A stretch of 64,000 nt of DNA, from positions 5,642,001-5,706,000 of the forward strand of contig NZ_CP187232.1 of the NCBI RefSeq assembly GCF_049674955.1. The letters are read 5' to 3'. Of this stretch, positions 15,525 to 22,949 are shown piece after piece. The DNA is from Sphaerisporangium viridialbum. GTDB lineage: Bacteria > Actinomycetota > Actinomycetes > Streptosporangiales > Streptosporangiaceae. The position numbers and the translations under genes are program-made. Under the pieces are notes generated by a model, which was not told the DNA's origin, did not search any database, and was given only the letters and a program-made list of their open reading frames with translations. How positions within the stretch are numbered: position 1 is the first letter of the stretch; each line of letters opens with the position of its first letter.

Positions 15525-16514
15525 TCAGCTCAGCCAGTGACGCGCGGCATAAGCGCCGAGCTGGAACAACGTCTCGACTTGGGCGCGCTTCTTCAGCTCG
15601 TCCAGTCGGCGGTTCACCGTCCGCTTGTGGACCTTCGACGCCGTGGCGATTCGCTCGACGTGAGCGCCGCGCGCCAACATCTCCAGGATCAGCATCTCGT
15701 CGGCATCCAAATCGCCGCCGTCACTGAAGCGGCCAGGGTCCATCTGAAGAGGCACAGCACGTTCCCACTCGGCCTCGAACGCCGCGAGGAGAAAGTCCAG
15801 CAGGGTCCCCGGATGCACGAGCAGCATCTGCCTGTTGTCGGGGTGACCCCGCGGGTACCTCGGTGTCATCGCTAACGCCCGGTCACCGATGAGCAGCTTA
15901 TGGGGCAGCCGGTCGGCCACGCGTATCTCGCAGCCCCGCTCAACCGAGTGCTGGAGCCCGGCGACTGCCGCGTTGCTCTCGAACACCTTCCACTCGTAGA
16001 TAATCCGGCACTTGGCCGGATGGTCGTCGTTGGTGTCGGCCGACATGGCCGGGCCCTTGGGGTCGCTCAGCGGCAGGAACGGATGGGTGATGAGCTGCAT
16101 CAACTCCTGCTCGGCGGAAGTGTGGACCATCTCGTACCAGTGCTGGATGCTGCTCAGGGTCGCCAGCACGTTGACGGCGTCCCCTTCGGGGGGGTGATGG
16201 CTGGCGTCGTACAGCCGGTCCAGCTCCCCCACGTGCATCTGCGTTTCCCGCAGCTCCGCTTCCTGCCGCATGAGCACCCCGTGCAGGGCCACCGAGGGGC
16301 GGCGCGCCACAGGGGGATCACCGAGAACCAGCCCCAGCATCCGGAGCTCGTCCAGGCTTGCCTCGACGTCATCCCCGAACCGCTTCACCAGCTGCTCACG
16401 CCCAATCGGGCCCGAATTGAGTAGTAGGTATCGGTACAGACGCTCCTGTTCATCACTCAGGGCAGAGATCCGATTCGCGTTCAAATTTCCTCCCGCGTCC
16501 CCCGTGGCGATCAC
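15525..16514 (-). CDS. LuxR-type HTH transcriptional regulator
   Basis: 329 residues from a GTG overlapping the previous stop (GTGA); longer ORF starts lack support. The N-terminal third has a winged-helix-like segment (ISALSDEQERLYRYLLLNSGP...). The middle resembles the phospholipase-D-like/TrmB-type sensory region of a family common in actinomycetes. The C-terminus (DADEMLILEMLARGAHVERIATASKVHKRTVNRRLDEL) is a LuxR-type HTH. The ligand and target are unknown. It is convergent with the repressor candidate and co-transcribed with a membrane protein. Confidence 0.7.
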   Translation of the reverse strand: MIATGDAGGNLNANRISALSDEQERLYRYLLLNSGPIGREQLVKRFGDDVEASLDELRMLGLVLGDPPVARRPSVALHGVLMRQEAELRETQMHVGELDRLYDASHHPPEGDAVNVLATLSSIQHWYEMVHTSAEQELMQLITHPFLPLSDPKGPAMSADTNDDHPAKCRIIYEWKVFESNAAVAGLQHSVERGCEIRVADRLPHKLLIGDRALAMTPRYPRGHPDNRQMLLVHPGTLLDFLLAAFEAEWERAVPLQMDPGRFSDGGDLDADEMLILEMLARGAHVERIATASKVHKRTVNRRLDELKKRAQVETLFQLGAYAARHWLS

Positions 16515-16819
16515 CTCAGCATCGCAAGATGCTGCTGATCCCCCGGAACGCAGGTCGCGAGTATCTGTGCGTGCCGCCGACCCAGCCTGTACAGGCGCCG
16601 GCGGGCGAGAACCCGCAGGCCCCATGCCGCGAGATGCAGCGTGACAGGGGTTGGGACCGCGAGCGTCCACAGCAGCAGGAACACTGCCCCATAGACGTTG
16701 ATACCGTCGCCGTCGTCGATCAGGAACAAGAGCAGCCCTTCACCGGCTGTCGTCGCCCAACTGATGACGGCAATGCCGATCATGCTGAATAGCCAGGGAC
16801 GGTTTTCGAGGCGGGTCAT
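16511..16819 (-). CDS. Small membrane protein
   Basis: 102 residues with three hydrophobic segments (about 9-33, 41-58, 60-72) and a basic C-terminus. Coupled by GTGA to the LuxR-type regulator, so it may be a membrane partner or sensor for it. No family recognised. Confidence 0.55.
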   Translation of the reverse strand: MTRLENRPWLFSMIGIAVISWATTAGEGLLLFLIDDGDGINVYGAVFLLLWTLAVPTPVTLHLAAWGLRVLARRRLYRLGRRHAQILATCVPGDQQHLAMLR

Positions 16820-16861
16820 GGGCTCTCCGGGGGATGCTGAGGCGTTACGTGTGGCCGTGAA

Positions 16862-17134
16862 CTACATGCCCCCTGCGTGGCTGTACTGGGCCGCGGTGTC
16901 GCTCGGGCTCGGCGCCGGGGTGATGGTGGCGAGAGGGTCGACCAGCGCCGGGGCCGTGGTCGAGGAAGACGTCGGGGTGGTGGGAACGTCCGGGGCCGGT
17001 GTCGACGTGGACACGCCCGCGCCGGCCTCGGAGGTGACGTCGGCCGCTGCGAGGCCGGCGGCCCCGAGAATCAGCACGCCCGCAGCCGTGATGATGGCGA
17101 TGGACTTTCGCAGCCCAAGGATGTTGCGCTTCAT
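16862..17134 (-). CDS. Small secreted Ser/Thr/Pro-rich protein
   Basis: 90 residues from the ATG at 17,134 (AGGAG upstream). A signal peptide (residues 1-29; KRNILGLRKS then a hydrophobic core ending AAGLAAA) is followed by a low-complexity Ser/Thr/Pro/Ala tail. No domain. Possibly a cell-wall-associated or pro-peptide-like product. Confidence 0.5.
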   Translation of the reverse strand: MKRNILGLRKSIAIITAAGVLILGAAGLAAADVTSEAGAGVSTSTPAPDVPTTPTSSSTTAPALVDPLATITPAPSPSDTAAQYSHAGGM

Positions 17135-17461
17135 GGTCACTCCTGTTGGAACGATACGAACGGATGGCGCACGCGCCTCTGACAATCCGCATGTCTGTCA
17201 GTCGGACGTGTCAGCACCCGCGTTGCGGTTGACCATAAAAGTAGCTTTTCGCCGGATTTGTCTACGGTTTCGAGCTGCATCTTGTTGACATGGCACTTAT
17301 CTGACAGGAAATTTGTTCGGTTTCAGGGCGCGCGACCTGCCCGAGATCGTGGAACGGTAACGATCTAGCTTCATCACTGTTTCAGCCGCAACGTAGCGTT
17401 CTTACACTGCCATGGTGGGAAGTTGCAGGTGGGAACGGTCTAAACGAGAAGGGGCGAAACC
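17135..17461. other. Divergent intergenic region
   Basis: A 327-nt AT-richer gap between the secreted-protein gene and the rightward small membrane gene. TTGACAT near 17,284 and TCTGACAG/CTGTCAG copies suggest promoters or an operator in both directions. No repeat of the two element-wide families was seen here. Confidence 0.35.
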
Positions 17462-17704
17462 ATGCGACCAGCGATGGCGGCCGCGCTAGTCCTGGCCTTC
17501 GTGGTCAGCACAGCGACATTCGTCATGCTGCTAGTCCACGTGATCATGTCCGGTGTGCCAGACCCGGTGGATGTCGTCGCAATCGCGGCGGCCTGCCTCA
17601 TCGCTGTCGGCGCGGCACTGGCGGTGCTCCGAAACCAGCCACCATCCCCGACGCTGGCCGCCGTTTACGAAAAGGGTCACAAGGACGGCCACGCCGACCG
17701 CTGA
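17462..17704 (+). CDS. Small two-pass membrane protein
   Basis: 80 residues: hydrophobic segments at about 5-30 and 36-56, then a charged tail (YEKGHKDGHADR). AAGGGG lies upstream of the ATG. No recognised family; typical of phage or plasmid membrane accessories. Confidence 0.5.
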   Translation: MRPAMAAALVLAFVVSTATFVMLLVHVIMSGVPDPVDVVAIAAACLIAVGAALAVLRNQPPSPTLAAVYEKGHKDGHADR

Positions 17705-17765
17705 CCCAACGCACAACAGAGCCGCCAGGGCATGTAGCTCCTGGCGGCTCCGCAGTCGTTCCGGC

Positions 17766-18278
17766 CTACTCGCTGTCGTCCCGCGCCGGCCACTGGTCGC
17801 GGCTGGTGACGAAAGTGCCGATCGCGGGGACCGTGTACGCCCACCCCTGTTCGCGCAGCAACTCCATCGCCCCGCGAACCGTCTTCTTGCTGAACCCGAG
17901 ATCCTGCATCAGCTCCGTCTCTGACGGCAGCACCTGGTCGGGCTCGTACTTGCCGTTCAGGATCTGCTCGATCAGGCCCGTGGCGACCTGCTCGTACGGC
18001 CACGGGTCCCGGATCTTCGGGGCGTCTTCCGGGCCGACGTAGGACCCTTCGGCGTGGATGGTGTAGATGAGCCCTTCGTTGCGGAGCACCTGGAGGCCGT
18101 TGCGGACAGTGGCTCGAGCCGCGCCATGCTCCTTGCACATCTCACCTTCGGGCGGCAGCAGCTGGCCGGGCTTCAGCTTGCCGCTCTGGATGTCGGCCCT
18201 GATGCTCTCGGCGATCTGCTGGTACACGGGCACGGGGCCGCGGGGTCCGCGTCTGGTCATGCCCACAGAGTAATACAT
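17766..18278 (-). CDS. Tandem GntR-type DNA-binding protein
   Basis: 170 residues (starts at 18,260 or 18,293 are also possible). Two complete GntR winged helices in tandem, about residues 13-75 (YQQIAESIRADIQSGKLKPGQLLPPE...RATVRNGL...GSYV) and 94-155 (QVATGLIEQILNGKYEPDQVLPSE...KKTVRGAM...GTFV), with no effector-binding domain. A double reader with two DNA-binding units per chain would suit a direct-repeat operator, and one lies right at its own start. GntR proteins control transfer or replication in actinomycete integrative elements; autoregulation is inferred here. Confidence 0.75.
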   Translation of the reverse strand: MYYSVGMTRRGPRGPVPVYQQIAESIRADIQSGKLKPGQLLPPEGEMCKEHGAARATVRNGLQVLRNEGLIYTIHAEGSYVGPEDAPKIRDPWPYEQVATGLIEQILNGKYEPDQVLPSETELMQDLGFSKKTVRGAMELLREQGWAYTVPAIGTFVTSRDQWPARDDSE

Positions 18279-18283
18279 GTTGG

Positions 18284-18301
18284 GTACCTTCACATACCTT
18301 C
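18284..18301. promoter_or_regulatory. Direct-repeat operator at the GntR gene
   Basis: GTACCTTC (18,284) and ATACCTTC (18,294) are spaced exactly 10 bp, one helical turn, immediately upstream of the GntR start. A tandem two-domain regulator could bind both halves on one DNA face. Confidence 0.45.
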
Positions 18302-18343
18302 CGGATACGGATTAGTCAGAGGGTCTACCGCCCGCTGGAAACA

Positions 18344-18375
18344 CGAAGCCCCGGCACCATCGGCGCCGGGGCTTC
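18344..18375. terminator. Bidirectional hairpin
   Basis: A perfect 12-bp stem (CGAAGCCCCGGC with GCCGGGGCTTCG) around an 8-nt loop, upstream of the GntR gene and before the rightward gene at 18,626; TCGTGTTTG follows on the plus strand. Confidence 0.6.
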
Positions 18376-18450
18376 GTCGTGTTTGTGCAGACACGTACGA
18401 GCGAGCGTACGCCTCGCTATCGACGTGGCGGACCAGAAGACGATCAAGAT

Positions 18451-18470
18451 CGGTACTTGACCGACGGTCA
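18451..18470. promoter_or_regulatory. Shared upstream motif, copy A
   Basis: CGGTACTTGACCGACGGTCA, containing the inverted repeat TGACC-GAC-GGTCA. A near copy lies at about 21,626-21,642 (GGTACTGACCGACGGCC), again downstream of the word GATC. Possibly operators of one regulator. Confidence 0.4.
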
Positions 18471-18625
18471 GCCCATGCCATGCTAGGAACGTCTGCGTAC
18501 GTTTAGGAGACCTCCAAATACAGGTCATGAACCGGTCGCGTATCCTTGCCGACAAAGCGACAAGAACGCGAAAACGCCGTAGCGTTGGAGCCACGCCACA
18601 CGCCGCGCCACAGGAGCCCACCACC

Positions 18626-19270
18626 ATGCCCCGACCAGCAGGAAAACCCCGCACCACGCCACCCGCACAGCCTTCCTTAATCGAGCCCGACGACAAGACA
18701 TCGAAGCCGAAAGCGAAAGCGCAATCCACGCGCCCGGCTGCCTCCGAAGAGATCTTCGACAGCACCGGCAACCCGATCAACGACAAATACGTGGACCAAG
18801 CGGTCGCCGACGTTCACCGTGCGATCGACGAAGGCCGCGCACCCGTACCTACCTCGCGGCCCCGCAAAGCTCCGACGCGGACACGGAAACCGGTCTGGAC
18901 AACCCGCAAGCCCACCATCGCGCACCTGTATGAGGACATCAACGACCGGCTCAACGACGCCCTCGAGTCGACCGGGTTCGGCCTGCAGGACCTCTTTGAG
19001 CTGGCCATCGACGCCTACTGCAACGACCTCAACCCGCCCATCCCGGAGCAGATGCCCGAGGACAGCGACCTCAAAGTTCCCCGTAACCCGAACGCCGACT
19101 TACCCGGCACCCCGAGCGAGCGCGTCACCGTGCCGCCGGCCGTCATCCGGCTGATGCCCAACACCCGGGCCCGGCTTGTCGCCGCGTGCAAGCAAGAACA
19201 GCTCGGCGGCAAGGACGTCATCAACGACGCCCTGCTGGCGTACCTGGATCGGCTGGACATGGGCAAGTAG
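18626..19270 (+). CDS. Putative RHH-like DNA-binding or partition accessory protein
   Basis: 214 residues from the ATG at 18,626, chosen for AGGAG. The N-terminal 90 residues are Pro/Lys/Thr-rich and disordered. Two similar helical segments follow (about 100-140, DINDRLNDALESTGFGLQDLFE, and 170-210, RVTVPPAVIRLMPNTRARLVAACKQEQL), the second like a ribbon-helix-helix core. Its monocistronic position with its own upstream inverted repeat suits an autoregulated DNA-binding protein. Partition or copy control is a guess. Confidence 0.45.
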   Translation: MPRPAGKPRTTPPAQPSLIEPDDKTSKPKAKAQSTRPAASEEIFDSTGNPINDKYVDQAVADVHRAIDEGRAPVPTSRPRKAPTRTRKPVWTTRKPTIAHLYEDINDRLNDALESTGFGLQDLFELAIDAYCNDLNPPIPEQMPEDSDLKVPRNPNADLPGTPSERVTVPPAVIRLMPNTRARLVAACKQEQLGGKDVINDALLAYLDRLDMGK

Positions 19271-19328
19271 CCGAGGCCGGTCGCGCGGCGGCGCGAGCCG
19301 TCCTCAGTACGGCTCGCGCCCGCGGCTT

Positions 19329-19934
19329 TCACCCCCGCCGGCCCAGGTGCTCAGTGACGGCGGCCGCCTTCTTCTGCAGCTCGGCGATGACCTGCTCGGG
19401 CTTCATCGGGCGCGGTGCCGCGTCCTTGCCTTGCTTTCCGTTTCGGCGGGGCCCTCCGGGCTGGTTGTTCTTCACGTACGACTTGAAGGTGCGCCGGAAC
19501 GTCGGGTCATCGAACCGCTGCTTCATCCGGCCCAGCTGCTCCTCGGTGAACGCGGCCGGGTTGCCCACGTCCAGCGACTTGGCCAGCAAGGTGGACGCCT
19601 CAACGTCGGGCATCAGCCCGCCGACGGGGCGGCAACCGTACGTGCAGGGCAGCGACTCGATCGCGCCCCACAACCTGCACAGCATCGGCCGGATGTCGTG
19701 CACGCCGCACTGGCCGTCCTTCAACGCAGGGCAGGTGTAGTCCCCCGTCTCGACCAGCTGCTCCAGGGCATCCGCGTGGTGAGGGATCTTCACGCCCCGC
19801 TCGGCGATGCGCTGGTGCTCGCGCGGGTTCATGCCGATCGGGCCGCACGAGTCCTTGCACAGCCCCTTGCATTCGGGCTGCTGCACCTCGGCGTACAGGG
19901 CCTCCAGCCGGGCGTCCATCTCGGATCGTTTCAT
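19329..19934 (-). CDS. YkgJ-type CxxC cluster protein
   Basis: 201 residues from the ATG at 19,934 (GGAGG upstream). Cysteine pattern CKGLCKDSCGP, CPALKDGQCGVHDIRPMLCRLWG and CTYGC matches the YkgJ/UPF0153 zinc- or iron-chelating domain; the phrase DIRPMLCRLWG is typical. The C-terminus is basic and helical. Family members have no firm biochemical role; several phages carry them. Confidence 0.7.
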   Translation of the reverse strand: MKRSEMDARLEALYAEVQQPECKGLCKDSCGPIGMNPREHQRIAERGVKIPHHADALEQLVETGDYTCPALKDGQCGVHDIRPMLCRLWGAIESLPCTYGCRPVGGLMPDVEASTLLAKSLDVGNPAAFTEEQLGRMKQRFDDPTFRRTFKSYVKNNQPGGPRRNGKQGKDAAPRPMKPEQVIAELQKKAAAVTEHLGRRG

Positions 19935-19965
19935 TCTGGGTTCCTCCGTTGAGGGGCAAAGCAAA

Positions 19966-19992
19966 GGTGGCCCACCGCGGGGGTAGGCCACC
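19966..19992 (-). terminator. Hairpin downstream of the HU gene
   Basis: GGTGGCC (19,966-19,972) pairs with GGCCACC (19,986-19,992). Positioned 15 bases past the HU stop on the minus strand; short T-run only. Confidence 0.45.
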
Positions 19993-20006
19993 GATGCGTG
20001 GCGTTG

Positions 20007-20288
20007 CTACTGCTGTGCGACCTGGTTCTTGAAGTCGTTGGACGCGCGGAACCGGGGCGCCTTCCTCCCCTGGGTCTCGATGGGCTCGCCTGTGGAAGGG
20101 TTACGGGCCTTCCGCCCCTTGCGGTACACCTGCTCGAACACACCAAGGCCCCCGATGCGGACCTCACCGCCGCCGACGACCTCGCCGACGATGATGTCGA
20201 TGAACGCCTGGACGTGACGCTTGGCGGCGGCCTTGGACGCGGCTCCGGTGCGCTTGCCGAACTCTTCGATCAGTTCTGCCTTGTTCAT
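20007..20288 (-). CDS. HU-family nucleoid protein
   Basis: 93 residues, the normal HU size: MNKAELIEEFG at the start, GGGEVRIGGLGVFEQV in the middle, the DNA-gripping arm RKGRKARNPSTGEPI and the C-terminal KAPRFRASNDFKNQV. It bends and compacts DNA as a dimer and may assist integrase synapsis or packaging. The canonical FxxKxxK variant near the end is conserved in outline (RFRASNDFK). The 9-bp array lies directly upstream, so it is probably co-regulated with other element genes. Confidence 0.9.
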   Translation of the reverse strand: MNKAELIEEFGKRTGAASKAAAKRHVQAFIDIIVGEVVGGGEVRIGGLGVFEQVYRKGRKARNPSTGEPIETQGRKAPRFRASNDFKNQVAQQ

Positions 20289-20675
20289 GTATCGACCGTA
20301 ATGGCGCATAGGACCGGAAAGGACACGTCCGACGCGTCCGACACACCATATTGCGTCGACCAGCGTGACAGCGCGGCGGTGCGCCTCGACGATGCTGAGG
20401 CTCGGGTGCTCGGCGGCCACCAGGTCGATCGTCGACCTCACCGGCCAGGTCACAGAACTCACCGAAGAACTGGACGCCGCCCGCACCGCCAACCGCGAGC
20501 TGATCACTCGCCTCGACACCGCAGCTCAACGCCCCATCTAAAAGATCTTGTGACGGCGACGCGACGATCGGGCCGTGCGGACAGTCTCAATCGATAACGG
20601 GGCCTGCCGGTCCCGTGTTGGCCGTCGCCCTCGTCAACAGGGGCGAGGGCACATGACACCCGAGAGGAGCGCCGA
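20289..20675. other. Intergenic region upstream of the HU and sigma units
   Basis: A 387-nt divergent gap. It holds the 9-bp array at 20,322-20,348 and a GCCCTCG/CGAGGGC hairpin near 20,628-20,650. No ORF with a ribosome-binding site was found. Confidence 0.4.
20322..20348. promoter_or_regulatory. 9-bp operator array, locus 3
   Basis: Units at 20,322 (GACACGTCC), 20,331 (GACGCGTCC) and 20,340 (GACACACCA), exactly 9 bp apart, 34 bases upstream of the HU start. The last unit plus TA is shared with the array at 38,791. Confidence 0.6.
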
Positions 20676-20852
20676 GTGTTCTCAGACGAGCAGCGCTCTG
20701 GCGAGCCGCCGTCCTGCATGGGCACCTCGCGAGAGGGAATGTCAGGACACCGCCCCCAGGCCCTCCAGAGTCAGGTCCGTCCGACTCGACACGATGGCCT
20801 CTCCACCGCGTCGCCCCAGGGCGACCCCGACCCCGCCGGGAGCCTGGAGTGA
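20676..20852 (+). CDS. Short leader gene coupled to the ECF sigma gene
   Basis: 58 residues from a GTG with AGAGGAG six bases upstream; its TGA overlaps the sigma GTG (GTGA). Composition is polar, Ser/Gln/Pro-rich and uncharacteristic of a fold. It may be a small regulator of the sigma factor or simply a translational coupler. Confidence 0.4.
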   Translation: MFSDEQRSGEPPSCMGTSREGMSGHRPQALQSQVRPTRHDGLSTASPQGDPDPAGSLE

Positions 20853-21352
20853 GTGCGCTCGAGGCCGACGGCACGCCGGACTCCAAGTCCTGGATCGAAG
20901 ACAACCACGCTCGCCTGTTGCGGCTGGCGCTCCTATTCACCAGGGACCCCCGGCTCGCAGAAGACATCGCCCAGGAAGCGTGCTTGAAGATCATGCGCGC
21001 CTGGCCCAAGAAGCCGCAGCGCGACTCGATCATCACCTCGCCGGGCTATGTCGTCACCATCGTCAAGAACGCCTGCAGGACCCACTGGAAGGCCCATTCT
21101 CGGCGCAACGAATTCGAAACCTCGCTCGAACCGGAGTGCGACCCGGAGTTCAAGGACGCTGACGTCACGCTTCGCGACCTGCTCGTTGATTTGCCGGAGG
21201 ATGAGCACGCAATGCTGATCCTGCGTTACTACGAGGGGGAAACCATTCTGGAGGCCGGGCGACAGCTCGGCCTTTCCCGGGATAGGGCCTACCGGCTGCA
21301 CGACAGGGCACTCGAAACGCTCCGAGCGCGGTTTAAAGACCAGGAGGACTAA
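20849..21352 (+). CDS. ECF-type sigma factor
   Basis: 167 residues. Region 2: ARLLRLALLFTRDPRLAEDIAQEAC (about 18-42), with core-binding and -10 contacts. Region 4: EDEHAMLILRYYEGETILEAGRQLG followed by LSRDRAYRLHDRALETL (about 117-158), an HTH reading -35 elements. There is no SnoaL or other extension. Sigma factors on an integrated element suggest a dedicated regulon, perhaps the element's own late or transfer genes. No obvious membrane anti-sigma factor is adjacent; the 70-residue gene that follows could be a soluble partner. Confidence 0.85.
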   Translation: MSALEADGTPDSKSWIEDNHARLLRLALLFTRDPRLAEDIAQEACLKIMRAWPKKPQRDSIITSPGYVVTIVKNACRTHWKAHSRRNEFETSLEPECDPEFKDADVTLRDLLVDLPEDEHAMLILRYYEGETILEAGRQLGLSRDRAYRLHDRALETLRARFKDQED

Positions 21353-21353
21353 A

Positions 21354-21566
21354 GTGGAATTGGAGGTCGAAACCCGTCTTCGCAAGGATGCCGAGTCCTT
21401 CGCAAACGAGATAAAACTGCTGGACGAAGAAGGCGCGCTTGCCAGGACGCTCGCGTTCCTGGGGCTTTCCGACTCCGGCAACAACCAGATCAAGCAGAAC
21501 ACCTCCGAGGCCGGCCGCACCCAGCGGCCGGCCCCGGCCGGGGACACCGACTCGGACATCTCGTGA
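21354..21566 (+). CDS. Small helical protein, possible sigma partner
   Basis: 70 residues, GTG start with AGGAGG upstream, one base after the sigma stop. The N-terminal 45 residues are predicted helical and acidic/basic amphipathic (DAESFANEIKLLDEEGALARTLAFLGL), the rest disordered. Position and size suit an anti-sigma or co-factor, but no ZAS or other anti-sigma motif is present. Confidence 0.5.
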   Translation: MELEVETRLRKDAESFANEIKLLDEEGALARTLAFLGLSDSGNNQIKQNTSEAGRTQRPAPAGDTDSDIS

Positions 21567-22003
21567 AGACCATCGCACCACAACACGCTGTCACCACCGA
21601 GGGCTAGCCCAACCCTCAGCGATCGGGTACTGACCGACGGCCAACATCACTCACCCAGAACAGGGAGAAAGGAGTGATAACGATCAGGAGTAACACGGAC
21701 ACCCGTCAACCACCCTGGTGGCGGAGAGCAGGATCCCTAGCCTTGCTCTCGATGTGATGCTGGAGGCATGCTGACAGAAGTTCCTAAGACGCCCTAGGAA
21801 CTACTCCTCCGGACCCGGTAAGCGGAGGAGCTCTGCCTCAAGGGCTCTCTGCCCGTCGTTCTCCAAGTGACGGGCAGAGAGCCCTTTTCGCTATGATAGA
21901 GATATAAAACTGCAGAAAGACGAGAAACTCGCACCCATACAGCCCCGAGAATCACGGACTGGCTCTGGTCATTAAAAGCAGAAGCAGTCATTCGATCACA
22001 GGG
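21567..22003 (+). other. Long 3' region of the sigma unit
   Basis: A 437-nt gap with the second copy of the GGTACTGACCGACGG motif (about 21,626), a strong ribosome-binding site (AGAAAGGAG near 21,665-21,673) preceding only a 27-codon frame, and the three-hairpin block at 21,779-21,888. Confidence 0.45.
21779..21888 (+). ncRNA. Candidate structured RNA ending in an intrinsic terminator
   Basis: Three perfect hairpins in 110 nt. (1) AGTTCCTA/TAGGAACT (21,779-21,786/21,795-21,802). (2) CTCCTCCG/CGGAGGAG (21,804-21,811/21,823-21,830). (3) A 17-bp stem, 21,841-21,857/21,869-21,885, followed by TTTT. The last is a textbook terminator. The first two next to it make a compact module that could be a small RNA or a 3'-UTR-derived regulator of the sigma operon. 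Confidence 0.5.
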
Positions 22004-22261
22004 GTGAAAGTGCTCATCAAGATTGGGTTCTTCGCAATCGCAACCACGACCGCGTTCCTGGCAGCAGCCTTCAGCGCGGCCGCGATAATGTTCATCGGCT
22101 ACCTGACCAACATGCCGCTGGGCGCCACCATGATCACCGCCGCGCCCCTCGGCATCGCGGTGTTCGGCATCACCATCGCCATCTTCTCGATGGCCAGCTC
22201 CCTCTTCTTCACCGGCTCCAAGTCCAACCCCACCCCCGATCGGAAATCCGGAGAAAGCTAG
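22004..22261 (+). CDS. Small two-pass membrane protein
   Basis: 85 residues. Two hydrophobic helices (about 5-34 and 44-69) and a short polar tail. GTG start, with another GTG two codons on. It lies downstream of the terminator at 21,888, so it needs its own promoter. The function is not recognised. Confidence 0.5.
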   Translation: MKVLIKIGFFAIATTTAFLAAAFSAAAIMFIGYLTNMPLGATMITAAPLGIAVFGITIAIFSMASSLFFTGSKSNPTPDRKSGES

Positions 22262-22291
22262 TGGGCAAGACTCCTGCGGCCACATCGAGAG

Positions 22292-22876
22292 CTACCGGAG
22301 GTGGCGGGAACCGGTGTACCGGCCGGTCTCCTCGTCGAACTCGGCCTGCTGCTCGTGGTGGTCGTGCGCGGTGAGCGGGTACAGCCACGCGTGCACGTGC
22401 GGGTTGAGACGCACCGCGAGCGCCTGGTCAATGTCGCGGGTGTCGATGTGGGACCGGCCGGCCCGTTTGGCGGCCATCCACAGCCGCCCCACCTCGGTCA
22501 GCGCGTCGGTGAGCGCCCGCGTCGGGCTTCCCTCGGGGTAGTCGTCGGCCAGCTGCGACAGGAACTTCTCCAGCTCCCAGAACTGCATGAACGGCTCGTA
22601 GCCGAGGAACGGCGGCCGGATCCGGTAGTGCCCCCACTCCAGGTCCTCGTTCAGCAGGCACACCGTGTTGGTGCGGCGGCTGCCGGTGCCTTGGATGACG
22701 TGGCCACGGCCGAGTCGGGTCTCGAACGGGGTTATGGCGCGGCGGTGGATGTGGTGTTCGCGGCACAGCTCGAGGAGTTGGTGCCGGGTGCCGTGGACGA
22801 TGTTGTCGCCCTCGAGCTCAACGAAGTCCAGGTCGACGCGGTGGAAGGTCGGCAGCCATGCTGAGTGCTGGGTCAT
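22292..22876 (-). CDS. Hypothetical phage protein
   Basis: 194 residues. Many His and aromatic residues (LCREHHIHRR, HVHAWLYPLTAHDHHE) and a globular alpha/beta look; no catalytic pattern recognised. Expressed from a segment bounded upstream by operator site 4 and a GC-rich hairpin, so possibly a separately controlled unit downstream of the methyltransferase. Confidence 0.5.
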   Translation of the reverse strand: MTQHSAWLPTFHRVDLDFVELEGDNIVHGTRHQLLELCREHHIHRRAITPFETRLGRGHVIQGTGSRRTNTVCLLNEDLEWGHYRIRPPFLGYEPFMQFWELEKFLSQLADDYPEGSPTRALTDALTEVGRLWMAAKRAGRSHIDTRDIDQALAVRLNPHVHAWLYPLTAHDHHEQQAEFDEETGRYTGSRHLR

Positions 22877-22902
22877 GACGGCTCCTCGTGGTTGGGGATG
22901 AG

Positions 22903-22927
22903 GGGCCCCGCCGACGCGGCGGGGCCC
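22903..22927 (-). terminator. Hairpin between methyltransferase and next gene
   Basis: A perfect 11-bp stem (22,903-22,913 with 22,917-22,927) around ACG, directly following operator site 4 in the direction of transcription. Confidence 0.6.
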
Positions 22928-22931
22928 GGAA

Positions 22932-22949
22932 CATAGCGGTTCCGCTATC
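22932..22949. promoter_or_regulatory. Palindromic operator, site 4
   Basis: CATAGCGGTTCCGCTATC, one mismatch. It overlaps the methyltransferase stop codon (22,948-22,950) and lies 56 bases before the next leftward ATG. Confidence 0.65.

Noticed and set aside
21674..21757. 27-codon frame after a strong ribosome-binding site
   Set aside because: Too short and without a downstream coupled gene; could be a leader peptide, but nothing supports it beyond the site.
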